A stretch of DNA of 64,000 bases. Source: Streptomyces puniciscabiei. GTDB lineage: Bacteria; Actinomycetota; Actinomycetes; Streptomycetales; Streptomycetaceae. Under the pieces are notes generated by a model that was not told the DNA's origin, did no database searches, and saw only the letters and a program-made list of their open reading frames with translations. Numbering within the stretch: position 1 is the stretch's first letter; each line of letters opens with the position of its first letter. The stretch covers positions 186,001 through 250,000 of the forward strand of contig NZ_VFNX01000004.1 in assembly GCF_006715785.1 (NCBI RefSeq), in the 5' to 3' direction. The translations under genes were made by a program, and so were the position numbers. Below are positions 1 to 8,623 of this stretch, in pieces.

Positions 1-185
1 ATCGCCGGCTCGGCGTCGTCGCCGACCAGGTTCAGCTCGATCTCCAGACCGACCTGCGGCCGCTCGGACTCGAACCGCGACTCGCGAAGCATCTGCGCCA
101 GCGCGTCCAGGCACGCGTGCATCTTGATCCGGTACCGGCGGCGGTCCTCGCGGGTGAAGACGAGCGCCGGGACGTCACGTCCCAT
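1..185 (-). CDS. Glutamate-cysteine ligase family protein (5' part only)
   Basis: Leftward gene that runs off the left edge; about 61 N-terminal codons are visible. The product begins MGRDVPALVFTREDRRRY and continues through a segment rich in E/R to LEIELNLVGDD. This matches the N-terminus of the Streptomyces carboxylate-amine ligase group related to glutamate-cysteine ligase (GCS2), where the EIELN stretch forms part of the ATP/metal site. These enzymes ligate glutamate to an amine or cysteine; the substrate here is unknown. The ATG at 183-185 is preceded by a good GGAGGG ribosome binding site. Family assignment rests on recalled similarity of the N-terminus only. Confidence 0.75.
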   Translation of the reverse strand, partial: MGRDVPALVFTREDRRRYRIKMHACLDALAQMLRESRFESERPQVGLEIELNLVGDDAEPA

Positions 186-428
186 CGGCCCTCCAGGATG
201 CCCCTCGTCGCAGCCCTCCCCACCAGCGTCGCACCAACGCACGAGCCACACCAGGCGCGGCCGGCAGCCCTGGCCGGCGCCACCCGGGGTGAGCCGCGCT
301 CAGGGCCCCGGCCGGTGCGTCCGTACCGGGGTGTGCACAGCGCGTGGTGGCGCCGTCCGGCCGGAGTGCCGCACCGCACGGGCAGGGGGCGGTGGCCCCG
401 GGCAGGCGCAGGTTGCGAAGATGGGCCC

Positions 429-1532
429 ATGACCACCTCGCCCGGCGCTCGCCGGCCCACGATCGCCGACGTCGCCGCGGCGGCGTCGGTGTCGCGGACC
501 ACGGTGTCCCACGCCCTCAACGGCATCGGCAAGGTCGACCCGCGCACCCGCGAACGCATCAAGAAGATCGCCGCCGAACTGGGGTACCGGCCCAACCTGC
601 GCGCCCAGCGGTTGCGCCGGGGCCAGGCGAAGGCCATCGCGCTGGCGTCCTCGATGCCGTTCGCGGTGGCCGGCGGTCCCTCGCGGCTCGGCTTCTACAT
701 GGAGGTGGCCGCCGCCGCGGCCGAGCGGGCCCTCGTCCACGGCTACGCCCTCGTGCTGATCCCCCCGGTGCAGTCGGGATCCGCGCTCTACTCCGTCGAC
801 ATCGACGGCGCCATCGTGGTCGAACCCGAGGCGGACGACGCCGCCGTGGCCCAACTGCGCGAGCGCGGCCTGCCGTACGTCGCGCTGGGCCGGCCCACCG
901 CACCGGACGACGACGCTCCCTACGTGGACCTGCACGGCGGCAGGGTGGTCGAACTGCTCCTGGACCACCTGCGCGACCAGGGCGCCCGCAGCCCGGCGCT
1001 CATCGTCGGCGCGGGCACCCGGCACTCGGCGGTCGACGCCCGCGCCGCCTACGAACGGATCGCCGCCGCCCACGGCCGGCCGCCCATCGTCGCCACCGCC
1101 CCGGAGGACGGCGGCGAGCAGGCGGGGTACGACCGGTGTGCCGCGCTGCTCGCGGAGCACCCCGGCATCGACGCGCTGTGCGTGCTCGTCGACGCCTTCG
1201 CGGTCGGCGCCGTACGGGCGCTGCGGGACGCGGGCCGCCGTGTCCCCGAGGACGTCATGGTCGTCACCCGGTACGACGGGCTGCGCGCCCGCACCTGCGA
1301 ACCCCCGCTCACCGCGGTCGACTTGGGCCTGGACCGGGCCGCCGCGGACGCGGTGGAGCTGCTCCTCGCCCGGCTGGGCGCGCGCCCGGAAACAGGCGGG
1401 GCGGCCGGGTCGGCGGACACCGGGCCGGCGGACACCGGGCGCGAGGTACCGGCCGCCGCGCCCCGGCTCGTCCCGCGAGCCTCCTCCCTGCGCCGTGCAC
1501 CGGGCCCGGGCGACGGGGCCCCGGCAACCTAG
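429..1532 (+). CDS. LacI-family transcriptional regulator
   Basis: A 367-aa DNA-binding repressor. Residues 11-32 form a LacI helix-turn-helix (TIADVAAAASVSRTTVSHAL then NG), followed by a hinge near residues 45-65 and a periplasmic-binding-protein-like effector domain to about residue 335. The tail is rich in Ala, Gly and Pro. The ATG at 429 was chosen over the longer open frame from 117 because the HTH normally begins within about 10 residues of the start. The gene converges on the nucleobase operon at 1545-5092 with 12 bp between stop codons. A LacI-type palindrome lies at that operon's promoter (5162-5183), so it is the best candidate regulator of the operon; the link is an inference. Confidence 0.9.
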   Translation: MTTSPGARRPTIADVAAAASVSRTTVSHALNGIGKVDPRTRERIKKIAAELGYRPNLRAQRLRRGQAKAIALASSMPFAVAGGPSRLGFYMEVAAAAAERALVHGYALVLIPPVQSGSALYSVDIDGAIVVEPEADDAAVAQLRERGLPYVALGRPTAPDDDAPYVDLHGGRVVELLLDHLRDQGARSPALIVGAGTRHSAVDARAAYERIAAAHGRPPIVATAPEDGGEQAGYDRCAALLAEHPGIDALCVLVDAFAVGAVRALRDAGRRVPEDVMVVTRYDGLRARTCEPPLTAVDLGLDRAAADAVELLLARLGARPETGGAAGSADTGPADTGREVPAAAPRLVPRASSLRRAPGPGDGAPAT

Positions 1533-1544
1533 CGGCCCGCGGGA

Positions 1545-2255
1545 TCACGTCCCGGCCATCAGAACCACGCCCGACACCAGGGCGAAGACAAGGACGAAGG
1601 CCCGCATCTTCCGCGCATCCAGGCGCCGGTGCACGAGGCGGCTGAGCCAGGCTCCCGCCGCGAGCGCGGGCAGCAGCAGGAGCGCCCAGCCCATGTCCGC
1701 CGGACGACCGCGCCCGGTGACGAACAGCAGGGCCAGCGAGGCGACTTCGCCCACCAGAAAGCAGGCGGCGACCGTGGCCCGCAGCTCGCCGGGCGGCCGG
1801 TGCTGGTAGACGAGCGCGAGGGGCGGGCCGCCCACGCCGGTCGCGGTCTCGGTCAGGCCGGTGACGACGCCGGCGCCCAGGTAGGCACCGCGCCCGGGCA
1901 CGAACGACGGCACGACGAGGCTCACCACGGCCGCCAGCACCGTCGCCGCGCCGACGACGGCTCCGAGAGCGCCCTCGGGGATCGCCCACAGCAGCGCCAG
2001 CCCCGCCGGTGTCGCCGTGAGCCGCGCCGCCGTGATCCACCCGGCGCCGCGCAGATCGAGGCTGCGCCGTTCGCGCCAGGCCACGTACAGGTTGAGCGGG
2101 ATCATCGCGGTCAGCACGAACACCGGCAGCAGCCCCGGATCGAGCAGCCCCGCGACCGGCGCCACGATCAGCGCGAAGCCGAGCCCGCTGGCCCCCTGGA
2201 CGAACGCGGCCGCCGCGACGGTCAACGCCAGCACCGCGAGCGTGCCGCCGCTCAT
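1545..2255 (-). CDS. TauE/SafE-family membrane exporter
   Basis: A 236-aa polytopic membrane protein of the sulfite exporter TauE/SafE family. The sequence is almost entirely hydrophobic segments (about seven or eight) separated by short charged loops, with the family-typical QGASGLGFALIVAP near residues 20-33 and a second repeat containing TATGVGGPPLAL around residues 135-146. Known members move sulfonates or sulfite-like organic anions; the substrate here is unknown. Its ATG overlaps the stop of the upstream amidohydrolase (ATGA, 2252-2255), so the two are probably translationally coupled. It is the last gene of the operon. Confidence 0.85.
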   Translation of the reverse strand: MSGGTLAVLALTVAAAAFVQGASGLGFALIVAPVAGLLDPGLLPVFVLTAMIPLNLYVAWRERRSLDLRGAGWITAARLTATPAGLALLWAIPEGALGAVVGAATVLAAVVSLVVPSFVPGRGAYLGAGVVTGLTETATGVGGPPLALVYQHRPPGELRATVAACFLVGEVASLALLFVTGRGRPADMGWALLLLPALAAGAWLSRLVHRRLDARKMRAFVLVFALVSGVVLMAGT

Positions 2256-3700
2256 CGCCGCTCCCCGGGACAGGACATGTCGCCGGCCGGTACCTCGGGG
2301 TGCGCCGCCGTCCGGCGCCGTGCCGTCACCGACGTCGGATGGGCCCGTGTCACCCCGGCGCGCCGTACCACGTCGGGGGCCAGTTCGGCGGCCCGGCGGA
2401 CCAGGGCCGGTCCGTCCCAGTCCGGCGGCCAGCCGCGCCACAGGCGCAGGCGGCCGGCGACGAACACGGCGGTGAGCTGGTCCCGGTTGCCACGCCGGAC
2501 CAGCTCCCACGGCAGGTCCCAGGACGGTTGCATCTCCGGCCGGTCGAGGTCGACCAGGAGGAAGTCCGCGGCGGCGCCGGGCACCACCCGTCCCGTGCGC
2601 CGGCCGAGTCCGACCGCGTCCGCGCCGCCCGCGGTGGCCCGCTCCCACCACGTCCAGCCGGCGCCGCAGGAGGAGTCCCCGCTGGCCAGGCCGTAGGTGA
2701 GCCGCTGGGCGAACTCCGCCGCGCCGGTGAGCCGGAAGCCGTCCCCGCGGGTTCCGTCGGTGCCGAGACCGAACCGGATGCCGCGCTCGGCGAAGACGGT
2801 CGCCGGGGCGACGGCGTTGCCCTTCCACGCGCTGGCGACCGGGTTGTAGCTCACCGCGGCGCCGCTGTCGGCGAGCAGCGTGACCTCGGCCGGGGTGAGC
2901 AGCGTCGCGTGCGCGGCCAGCAGCTGCGGGCCCACGGCGCCCACATGGTGCAGATACTCCAGGGGCCGCAGCCCGTGCCGGACCAGCGAGCGTTCGACGG
3001 CGACGAGGTGTTCGTTCACATGGATCTGTACGACGGCGCCCGCGTCGGCGGCGAGCCGCGCCGTCGCGGCCAGCGTCTGCGCGGTCGCGGCCTCCGGCAC
3101 GGACACGGCGAGCGCGGGACGGACCAGGTCGTCACCGTCGTAGCGCGCCAGGTGCTTCTCGGCGGCGGCGAGCACGGCCTGCGGGTCCGAGTCCGCCGCG
3201 GTGCCGTCCGGGACGTCGTTGCAGACGAGCCCCAGCACACAGCGGATCCCCGCGTCCCGCGCGGCCGAGGCCACCACGTCCACGTCCACCGGGGCCCGGG
3301 TCCCCGACTCGGCGACCGTCGTGAAGCCGCCCCGCAGGGACTCCAGCGCGGCCAGTTTCGCGGCGACGTAGGCCGACTCCTCGTCCAGGGCCCGCTCCAG
3401 CGGCACCCACACCCGGCGGAAGATCTCCGACGGCTCCCCGAAGGCCAGGGCGCCGCCGAAGCTCTGCGTCAGATGGTGGTGGGCGTCCACGAAGCCCGGC
3501 GTCAGCGCGTGCCCGGGCAGCCGGAGCGGGCTCAGCGAGGGGTGGGTCCGGACGAGCCGCTCGACCGGGCCGACGTCGTCGAACACGCCGTCCCGCACCA
3601 CCACCGCGTGCAGCTCCAGCGGGCCGTCGGGGGTCAGCGTCACGTCGGGGACCAGCAGCAGGGCGTCGTCGCGGAGCCGGTCGGGGGTCAGGTCGGTCAT
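2252..3700 (-). CDS. Amidohydrolase (cytosine/8-oxoguanine deaminase-like)
   Basis: A 482-aa metal-dependent hydrolase of the amidohydrolase superfamily, in the cyclic-amidine deaminase group (SsnA, TrzN, 8-oxoguanine deaminase relatives). Visible metal ligands are the FVDAHHHLTQ motif near residue 70, a His in QIHVNEHL, a His in LAAHATLL and the Asp in GLGTDGTRGD. Such enzymes typically deaminate or dechlorinate a heterocycle. The neighbouring NCS2 permease supports a purine or pyrimidine-like substrate, but the exact compound cannot be read from sequence. The ATG at 3700 is preceded by GGAGAAGC. It lies 36 bp after the permease gene in one leftward operon. Confidence 0.85.
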   Translation of the reverse strand: MTDLTPDRLRDDALLLVPDVTLTPDGPLELHAVVVRDGVFDDVGPVERLVRTHPSLSPLRLPGHALTPGFVDAHHHLTQSFGGALAFGEPSEIFRRVWVPLERALDEESAYVAAKLAALESLRGGFTTVAESGTRAPVDVDVVASAARDAGIRCVLGLVCNDVPDGTAADSDPQAVLAAAEKHLARYDGDDLVRPALAVSVPEAATAQTLAATARLAADAGAVVQIHVNEHLVAVERSLVRHGLRPLEYLHHVGAVGPQLLAAHATLLTPAEVTLLADSGAAVSYNPVASAWKGNAVAPATVFAERGIRFGLGTDGTRGDGFRLTGAAEFAQRLTYGLASGDSSCGAGWTWWERATAGGADAVGLGRRTGRVVPGAAADFLLVDLDRPEMQPSWDLPWELVRRGNRDQLTAVFVAGRLRLWRGWPPDWDGPALVRRAAELAPDVVRRAGVTRAHPTSVTARRRTAAHPEVPAGDMSCPGERR

Positions 3701-3736
3701 GCTTCTCCGTTGTTCGAGGGGTGGCGGTGCGGGAGT

Positions 3737-5092
3737 TCAGGCACGGGCCGCCGGGTCCGGCGCCTCGGCCGGCGCGGCGGCACCGGTGTCCGCCGCACGC
3801 CGCCCCAGGTGGTGGAAGACGACGTTGAGGACGGCGGCGACGAGGGCGCCCACGGCGACCCCGCTCTCCAGCAGGATCCGCACGTCGGACGGGAACCCGG
3901 CGTACACACCGGGGACCAGGATCGGCAGCAGCCCCAGCGCGAGCGCGACCGCGCAGGTCATCGTGGCCGTGTGGTCCTCCAGCCGGGCGCGGCCGAGCAT
4001 CTGCACACCGAGGACGGTGATCACGGCGAAGACGACCATTGCGGCGCTCCCGACCACGGCCGGCGGCATCGCACTGATCGCCCGCGCGACGGGGGTCACA
4101 AAACCGAGGACGACGAGGACGACGCCCGCGGCGGCCGTGACGTACCGGCTGCGCACTCCGGTGACCCGCACGATGCCGATGTTCTCCCCGCTGGTCACCA
4201 TCAGCGGCAGCCCGAAGCAGCCGCCGAGCAGCGAGGTCAGAGCGTCCCCGCGCACCGTGCGCGGCACGTCGGTGCGGACGTCGATGTCCTTGCCGACCGC
4301 CTCGGCGTTGATGACGGTCTGCCCGGTCGCCTCCGCCATGGACGCCAGGCTGTACAGCATCAGCGGCAGCGCGGCCAGCAGGTCGAACACGGGTGCTCCG
4401 AACGGCAACGGCCTGGGCATGCCGACCAGGTGACCGGAGAGCGCGGAACCCGGGTGGACCTGGCCGAGGGCTACGGCGAGGGCGGTGCCGGCCGCGAGGC
4501 CGAGCAGGACGGCGAGTTGCCGCAGGACACCGCGCAGCAGCCGGGTGAAGCCGACGATCAGGGCGATGGTGGCGGAGGCGAGCCCCAGCCGGGGCGGATC
4601 CGCGAAGCCGGGCGTGCCGGGCTGCCCGGTGACCAGGAGTGCGCCGACCTTCACCAGGTTGACCCCGACGATCACGATCATCGTGCCGATGACCAGCGGC
4701 GGGAAGAACCGCAGCAACCGTGCGAACAGCGGCAGCACCAGGAAGGTGAAGGCAGCGGTGAGCAGCACCGCACCGGTCGCCGTGCGCAGCCCGTGCGCCT
4801 GCGCGATCGACAGGAAAAGGATCAGCGGCGCACCGCCCGGGAGCATCACGAACGGCAGCCGCGGCCCGAACTTCCAGGGGCCGAGGGACTGGACGAGTGA
4901 GCCGATCCCCGACAGCAGCAGGGCCGCCGAGAGCAGGTCGGCGGTGATGTCGGGGCTCAGCCGGAGGGTGGCGCTCATCAGGAAGATCGCGGAGATCGGG
5001 GTCGCCGCCATGACGAGGACGTGCTGGACGCCGAAGAGCAGGATCCGCCCGAGGGGGCGGGACTCGTCGACGGGATGTACGGGTCTGGACAC
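3737..5092 (-). CDS. NCS2-family uracil/xanthine permease
   Basis: A 451-aa membrane transporter with about 12-14 hydrophobic segments. It belongs to the nucleobase:cation symporter 2 family: the QH pair of TM1 (FGVQHVLV, about residue 23), a conserved Glu in SMAEATGQT (about 254) and the signature ENIGIVRVTG (about 303) are all present. It should import a nucleobase into the cytoplasm for the downstream amidohydrolase. GTG start at 5092 with GGAG about 8 nt upstream. First gene of the operon; its promoter and operator lie at 5152-5215. Confidence 0.9.
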   Translation of the reverse strand: MSRPVHPVDESRPLGRILLFGVQHVLVMAATPISAIFLMSATLRLSPDITADLLSAALLLSGIGSLVQSLGPWKFGPRLPFVMLPGGAPLILFLSIAQAHGLRTATGAVLLTAAFTFLVLPLFARLLRFFPPLVIGTMIVIVGVNLVKVGALLVTGQPGTPGFADPPRLGLASATIALIVGFTRLLRGVLRQLAVLLGLAAGTALAVALGQVHPGSALSGHLVGMPRPLPFGAPVFDLLAALPLMLYSLASMAEATGQTVINAEAVGKDIDVRTDVPRTVRGDALTSLLGGCFGLPLMVTSGENIGIVRVTGVRSRYVTAAAGVVLVVLGFVTPVARAISAMPPAVVGSAAMVVFAVITVLGVQMLGRARLEDHTATMTCAVALALGLLPILVPGVYAGFPSDVRILLESGVAVGALVAAVLNVVFHHLGRRAADTGAAAPAEAPDPAARA

Positions 5093-5151
5093 GTGCGGGC
5101 TCCGTTCGGCTCGCTCGGTTCAGGCCTCGACGATCCGGTCGTGGACGGCGA

Positions 5152-5183
5152 CCAAATCGATGCGGCCAAATCGATTTGGCCGC
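5152..5183 (-). promoter_or_regulatory. LacI-type operator: perfect 22-bp palindrome plus adjacent half-copy
   Basis: Positions 5162-5183 form a perfect inverted repeat around a central CG, with core CCAAATCGATTTGG. A second copy of the left arm (CCAAATCGAT) lies at 5152-5161. Palindromes with central CG are typical LacI-family sites. It sits 70-80 bp upstream of the permease GTG, just downstream of the candidate -10 element, where bound repressor would block initiation. The LacI gene at 429-1532 is the likely ligand. Confidence 0.8.
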
Positions 5184-5184
5184 C

Positions 5185-5215
5185 AGTATGGAGCCGCCGA
5201 CGGGGGGTCGGTCAA
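5185..5215 (-). promoter_or_regulatory. Candidate promoter of the nucleobase operon
   Basis: Read leftward, TTGACC (complement of 5210-5215) is followed after 19 nt by CATACT (complement of 5185-5190). The -35 element is near consensus for a housekeeping sigma factor; the spacing is slightly long. The operator starts 2 nt downstream of the -10 box. Confidence 0.55.
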
Positions 5216-5241
5216 GGGGGTGGAACCGGCAGTTCCCGACT

Positions 5242-6042
5242 TCAGGCGCTCTTGCGGGCCACGCCTCCGTAGAAGCCGATCGCTTCGGAGCCGGGCGGCG
5301 GTGTGGTGTCCGGGCGCCAGAACGGAACCTGGGTCAGGCCGGGCTCGACCAGTTCGAAGCCGTCGAAGAATCGCTCGACCCGGTCGCGGGAGCGCAGATT
5401 CATGGTCGCGGTCGCGCTGTTGTACACGGCCTCGGCCTCGCTGCGGTCGTCGGCGAAGTCACCCGTCGCGTGCGAGAGCACCAGGAAACTCCCGGCCGGG
5501 AGCGCGTCACGCAGGGTGGCCACGATCCGCTCGGGCTCTTCCGCGTCGCGGAGGAAATGGAGAACGGCGACGAGGCACAGGGCTACCGGCCGGTTGAAGT
5601 CGATGACCCGGCGGATCTCGGGGTGATCGACGACGGACTGCGGATCGCGCAGGTCGGCGAGCACGATGCTGGTCGTGCCGGCCCGGCTGAGCAGCGCGTC
5701 GCCGTGCGCCTTCACGATCGGGTCGTTGTCGACATAGGCGACGCGCGTGTCCGCGGCCACCTCCTGGGCGACCTCGTGCACGTTCGGCGAGGTGGGCAGC
5801 CCGGTGCCGATGTCGAGGATCTGCCGGACGCCGCTGCCGATGACATGCCGGACCGCCCGGTGCAGGAAGGCGCGGTTGGCCCGCACGGAGATCCACACCT
5901 CCGGCGCCGCCGCGGCCAGCTGCTCGCCCGCGAGCTGGTCCACCTCGTAGTTGTCCTTGCCGCCCAGGAGGTAGTCGTAGATCCGTGCGGGATGCGGCTT
6001 GCTGGTGTCGATGTGCACGGCCCGGCCGCCGTCCTGAGTCAC
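5242..6042 (-). CDS. DUF574-family SAM-dependent methyltransferase
   Basis: A 266-aa protein of the Methyltransf_19 (DUF574) family, which is abundant in Streptomyces. It starts with the family hallmark HIDTSKPHPARIYDYLLGGKDNY (given here by residues 10-32) and has the SAM-binding loop DIGTGLPTSPNVHE near residues 75-88, followed by YVDNDP (acidic residue that contacts the SAM ribose). Natural substrates of the family are mostly unknown. GTG start at 6042 with a strong GGAGAGGAG ribosome binding site. It is monocistronic, convergent with nothing on its left and 200 bp upstream of the nucleobase promoter. Confidence 0.9.
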   Translation of the reverse strand: MTQDGGRAVHIDTSKPHPARIYDYLLGGKDNYEVDQLAGEQLAAAAPEVWISVRANRAFLHRAVRHVIGSGVRQILDIGTGLPTSPNVHEVAQEVAADTRVAYVDNDPIVKAHGDALLSRAGTTSIVLADLRDPQSVVDHPEIRRVIDFNRPVALCLVAVLHFLRDAEEPERIVATLRDALPAGSFLVLSHATGDFADDRSEAEAVYNSATATMNLRSRDRVERFFDGFELVEPGLTQVPFWRPDTTPPPGSEAIGFYGGVARKSA

Positions 6043-6141
6043 GCTGTGCTCCTCTCCCGGCCGTCACGGCCTCGGTCCCGCAAACGGTTGGCCAAAGCTT
6101 CCCATATCAACTACCGGGTGCGCGCGGGGAGTTCCCGGAGT

Positions 6142-6725
6142 TCAGGATCGTGTGGCGCGGTGCTCGGTGGAAGGCAGCGGCACCGGATCGGGGCCGGCCA
6201 CCACCGTGTTGGACACCTGGCCGTTGCCCGTGCCGCGCGCGGCGTAGGCGAGCATCTCCTCGAAGGTCCAGCTCATGGGAGAGAGCAGGTCTCCCGGCCG
6301 ACGACCTCGCCGTTGACGTCGGCGGTCAGGGCCAGCCGCGGGAAGCCGTCCCGGTCGCGGTACGGCTCCAGTTCGTCGGCGGTGACCAGAAAGGGGCCGA
6401 GCGTGGTGGCGGTGTCCTTGCCCTTGCACGGGCCGAGAACCACCGTCATCTCGTCGGACGGCAGATCGCGGGCGGCCCGCCCGTCCGATCATCGCGACGA
6501 CCTCCAGCTCGAAGTCCAGCACCTTCGAGCCGGGCGGCACCGGGATGTCGTCGTGGGGCCGTACGCCGCGTAGGGGTTGGTGAAGTCCCGCATGGGCGGC
6601 TGCAGCGGCGGCAGCAGCCGTATCTCGGAGACATGCGGACCGGGCGCGACCCCGAGCGCCGCGAGCAGATCGGGCGGGCCGCCGCTCTCGGCGAGCAGCC
6701 CGGTCAATGAGCCGGCACCGGGCAG
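6142..6725 (-). pseudogene. Decayed fumarylacetoacetate-hydrolase-family gene
   Basis: Three leftward frames together spell an FAH-family protein that no single frame encodes. Frame one carries LTGLLAESGGPPDLLAALGV and a later MRDFTNPYAAYGP. A second frame gives VPPGSKVLDFELEVVAMIG. A third gives GPCKGKDTATTLGPFLVTADELEPYR and LALTADVNGEVVGR. The frame then returns for SWTFEEMLAYAARGT near the end. The catalytic-core segment between the IGRAG stretch and the KGKD motif is shorter than usual by roughly 20-25 residues, and the normal C-terminal third is missing. Multiple indels make a functional product very unlikely. It is not clear whether it was once linked to the neighbouring methyltransferase. 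Confidence 0.8.
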
Positions 6726-6801
6726 CGGACGCAGAGTGCCCCTCGCCGACGACGGCCACATCGCGTCGGTTGCGAGAGGTGAGGGGGTGACCCCGGGGCA
6801 C

Positions 6802-7559
6802 GGCGGGCAGTCAGGGTCCCCTCGGACACGCGTGCCAGGGCCTCCCACCCTTCGGTGGTCGTGGGCCGGGCACCTCGCAACGGGTAGGCATCGCCCGGCT
6901 GGACTTAGCTGACTTAGCGTCATGAGCGGGGCGCTTCACCGCCCGGGATCGCCCGTGTGGACCGGGCGTCCCGCTCAGCCAGGCCTGCTCCGTCCCTGGG
7001 GCGTGTCGGATTCGGCCGGGCCTGCCCGTAGCCCTGCGCACGCGTCTCTCGGCCGGTTCACCCCCTGCGCCGAGCGTTTCTCCCGTGCCGTCCCACCCCC
7101 GCGCACCGGGCGGACGTCACCCGGGCGGCTCGTTCGGCTGGCCTGCGGGTCGTCGGTGGCGGATGGTCGGAACAAGATCGGTGAGTCGAAGCTTCGTCGG
7201 ACCGGTCGCGGGTCGTCCCTCCGTGTCCGTGACGAGGCGGGCCGACGCGCCGGGGGCGGGGAACGGTGAATCCATGCGCTCGGGTCGTTCCCCGCTCCTC
7301 CCGCTCCTCCCGCTCCTCCGGCCCCTCAATGCCGTTCCGGCCCAGCGAGGCTGGGGCTTGCCGCTGGGGCTCACTGCGTGCCGGAGGAGTCCGCGCTCCG
7401 TCGGTGAACCCGCTCATGAAATCCCGGTAGTTGTGAGTCGTGCAGGCCAGGGCGTCGAACGAGCCGTCCTTGCCGACGCGCCCACCGGGCAGGCCGCGCC
7501 CACCTGGCAGGCCTCGCCCGCTGACCGGGGCGCTCGGCCATGCTGCCCCTTCCAGCTAG
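6802..7559. other. Non-coding stretch between FAH relic and SDR
   Basis: About 750 bp with open frames but no recognisable protein family and no consistent codon pattern. It contains a tandem TGACTTAGC pair at about 6905-6922 and three 9-bp copies of CCCGCTCCT at 7291-7317. It may hold further unrecognised gene debris. Confidence 0.4.
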
Positions 7560-7574
7560 GTTGGAATTTCCAAC
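7560..7574. promoter_or_regulatory. 15-bp palindrome upstream of SDR
   Basis: A perfect inverted repeat of arms GTTGGAA and TTCCAAC around a central T, 106 bp before the SDR start. It resembles a transcription-factor half-site pair, but the factor is unknown. Confidence 0.45.
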
Positions 7575-7622
7575 TCGTTCCGTGCTGGGCGCCTCGGGCT
7601 CGGTCGGTGCGGTTGAAGTGGG

Positions 7623-7662
7623 AAACCGATCGGTTTACTGTGATGGAAACCGATCGGTTTCC
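7623..7662 (+). promoter_or_regulatory. Two TetR-type palindromic operators
   Basis: AAACCGATCGGTTT occurs at 7623-7636 and again as an 18-bp perfect palindrome GGAAACCGATCGGTTTCC at 7645-7662. The centres are 24 bp apart. The second site ends 17 bp before the SDR start codon, so bound protein would block transcription or lie over the start site. This core is typical of TetR-family operators; no TetR gene is adjacent. Confidence 0.75.
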
Positions 7663-7679
7663 CAGTCGAGGAGATCACT

Positions 7680-8384
7680 ATGACTTCGATCAAGGACGCT
7701 GCCGTACTGGTCACCGGCGGCAGCCGTGGCCTGGGCAGGGCGCTGGTGGAGGAGCTGTACACGCGCGGCGCCGCCAAGGTGTACGCCACGGCCCGCGACC
7801 CGCGCACCGTGACCCATCCCGACGCCGTGCCCCTCGCGCTGGAGGTCACCGACCCCGCATCCGTCGAGGCCGCCGCGGCACGGGCCGACGACGTCACGAT
7901 CCTGATCAACAACGCGGGTGTCTCGGTCGGGGCGACCTCCTTCCTCGAGGCGCCCGTCGACGACGTACGCCGCGAATTCGAGATCAACTTCTATGGGCCG
8001 CTGCTGGTCACCCGGGCCTTCGTCCCCGTCATCGAGCGCAACGGCGGCGGACACCTCCTCAACGTCCACTCCGTGCTCTCCTGGCTCGGCGTCGCGGGCT
8101 CCTACAGCGCCACCAAGGCCGCTCTGTGGTCCCAGACCAACTCCCTGCGCCTCGAACTGCGCTCACGTGGCATCGGGGTCACCGGACTGCACGTCGGTTA
8201 CATCGACACCGACATGACCACGAACGTCGACGCGCCCAAGTCCGCCCCGGGCGACATCGCCGCCCTGGCGTTGGACGGCATCGAGGCCGGGGCGTACGAG
8301 GTGCTGGCGGACGACATCACCCGGGGTGTGAAGGCGGGGCTGTCGGGGGACCTGGCGGCGCTGTATCCGCAGCTGACCGCGTAG
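7680..8384 (+). CDS. Short-chain dehydrogenase/reductase
   Basis: A 234-aa classical SDR. The NAD(P)-binding motif TGGSRGLG is at about residues 12-19, NNAG at about 80-83, the catalytic Ser in NVHSVLSWLG and the Tyr-x-x-x-Lys motif as YSATK near residues 143-147. The substrate is unknown. ATG at 7680 with GAGGAG 7 nt upstream. It stands alone downstream of two TetR-type operators, so it is probably induced by a small molecule. A hairpin at 8403-8420 follows the stop codon. Confidence 0.9.
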   Translation: MTSIKDAAVLVTGGSRGLGRALVEELYTRGAAKVYATARDPRTVTHPDAVPLALEVTDPASVEAAAARADDVTILINNAGVSVGATSFLEAPVDDVRREFEINFYGPLLVTRAFVPVIERNGGGHLLNVHSVLSWLGVAGSYSATKAALWSQTNSLRLELRSRGIGVTGLHVGYIDTDMTTNVDAPKSAPGDIAALALDGIEAGAYEVLADDITRGVKAGLSGDLAALYPQLTA

Positions 8385-8402
8385 GCGTCCGCCGGCGGCC
8401 GG

Positions 8403-8420
8403 CCAGTGGAATCCCACTGG
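8403..8420 (+). terminator. Hairpin after SDR gene
   Basis: A 7-bp perfect stem (CCAGTGG/CCACTGG) with a 4-nt loop 18 nt after the SDR stop. No U-tract follows, as is common for Streptomyces terminators. Confidence 0.5.
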
Positions 8421-8623
8421 TCACAGCCGTCGCGAGCACCGGCGTTTCGGCCACGCACCGCCGCCGCGAAGGCCTTGCGGCACTGCGACCGCGCGTTCGA
8501 CGCCCCGGAATCCCGGGGCCGCGCTTCGTCCGGAAACACGTGCGTTCGAATCGCCCGCGCCCTCGTTGAGTCGGGCACCACCGGACCGTCCAGGTGCGGT
8601 GCCGACCCGAAGGAGGGACGCAG

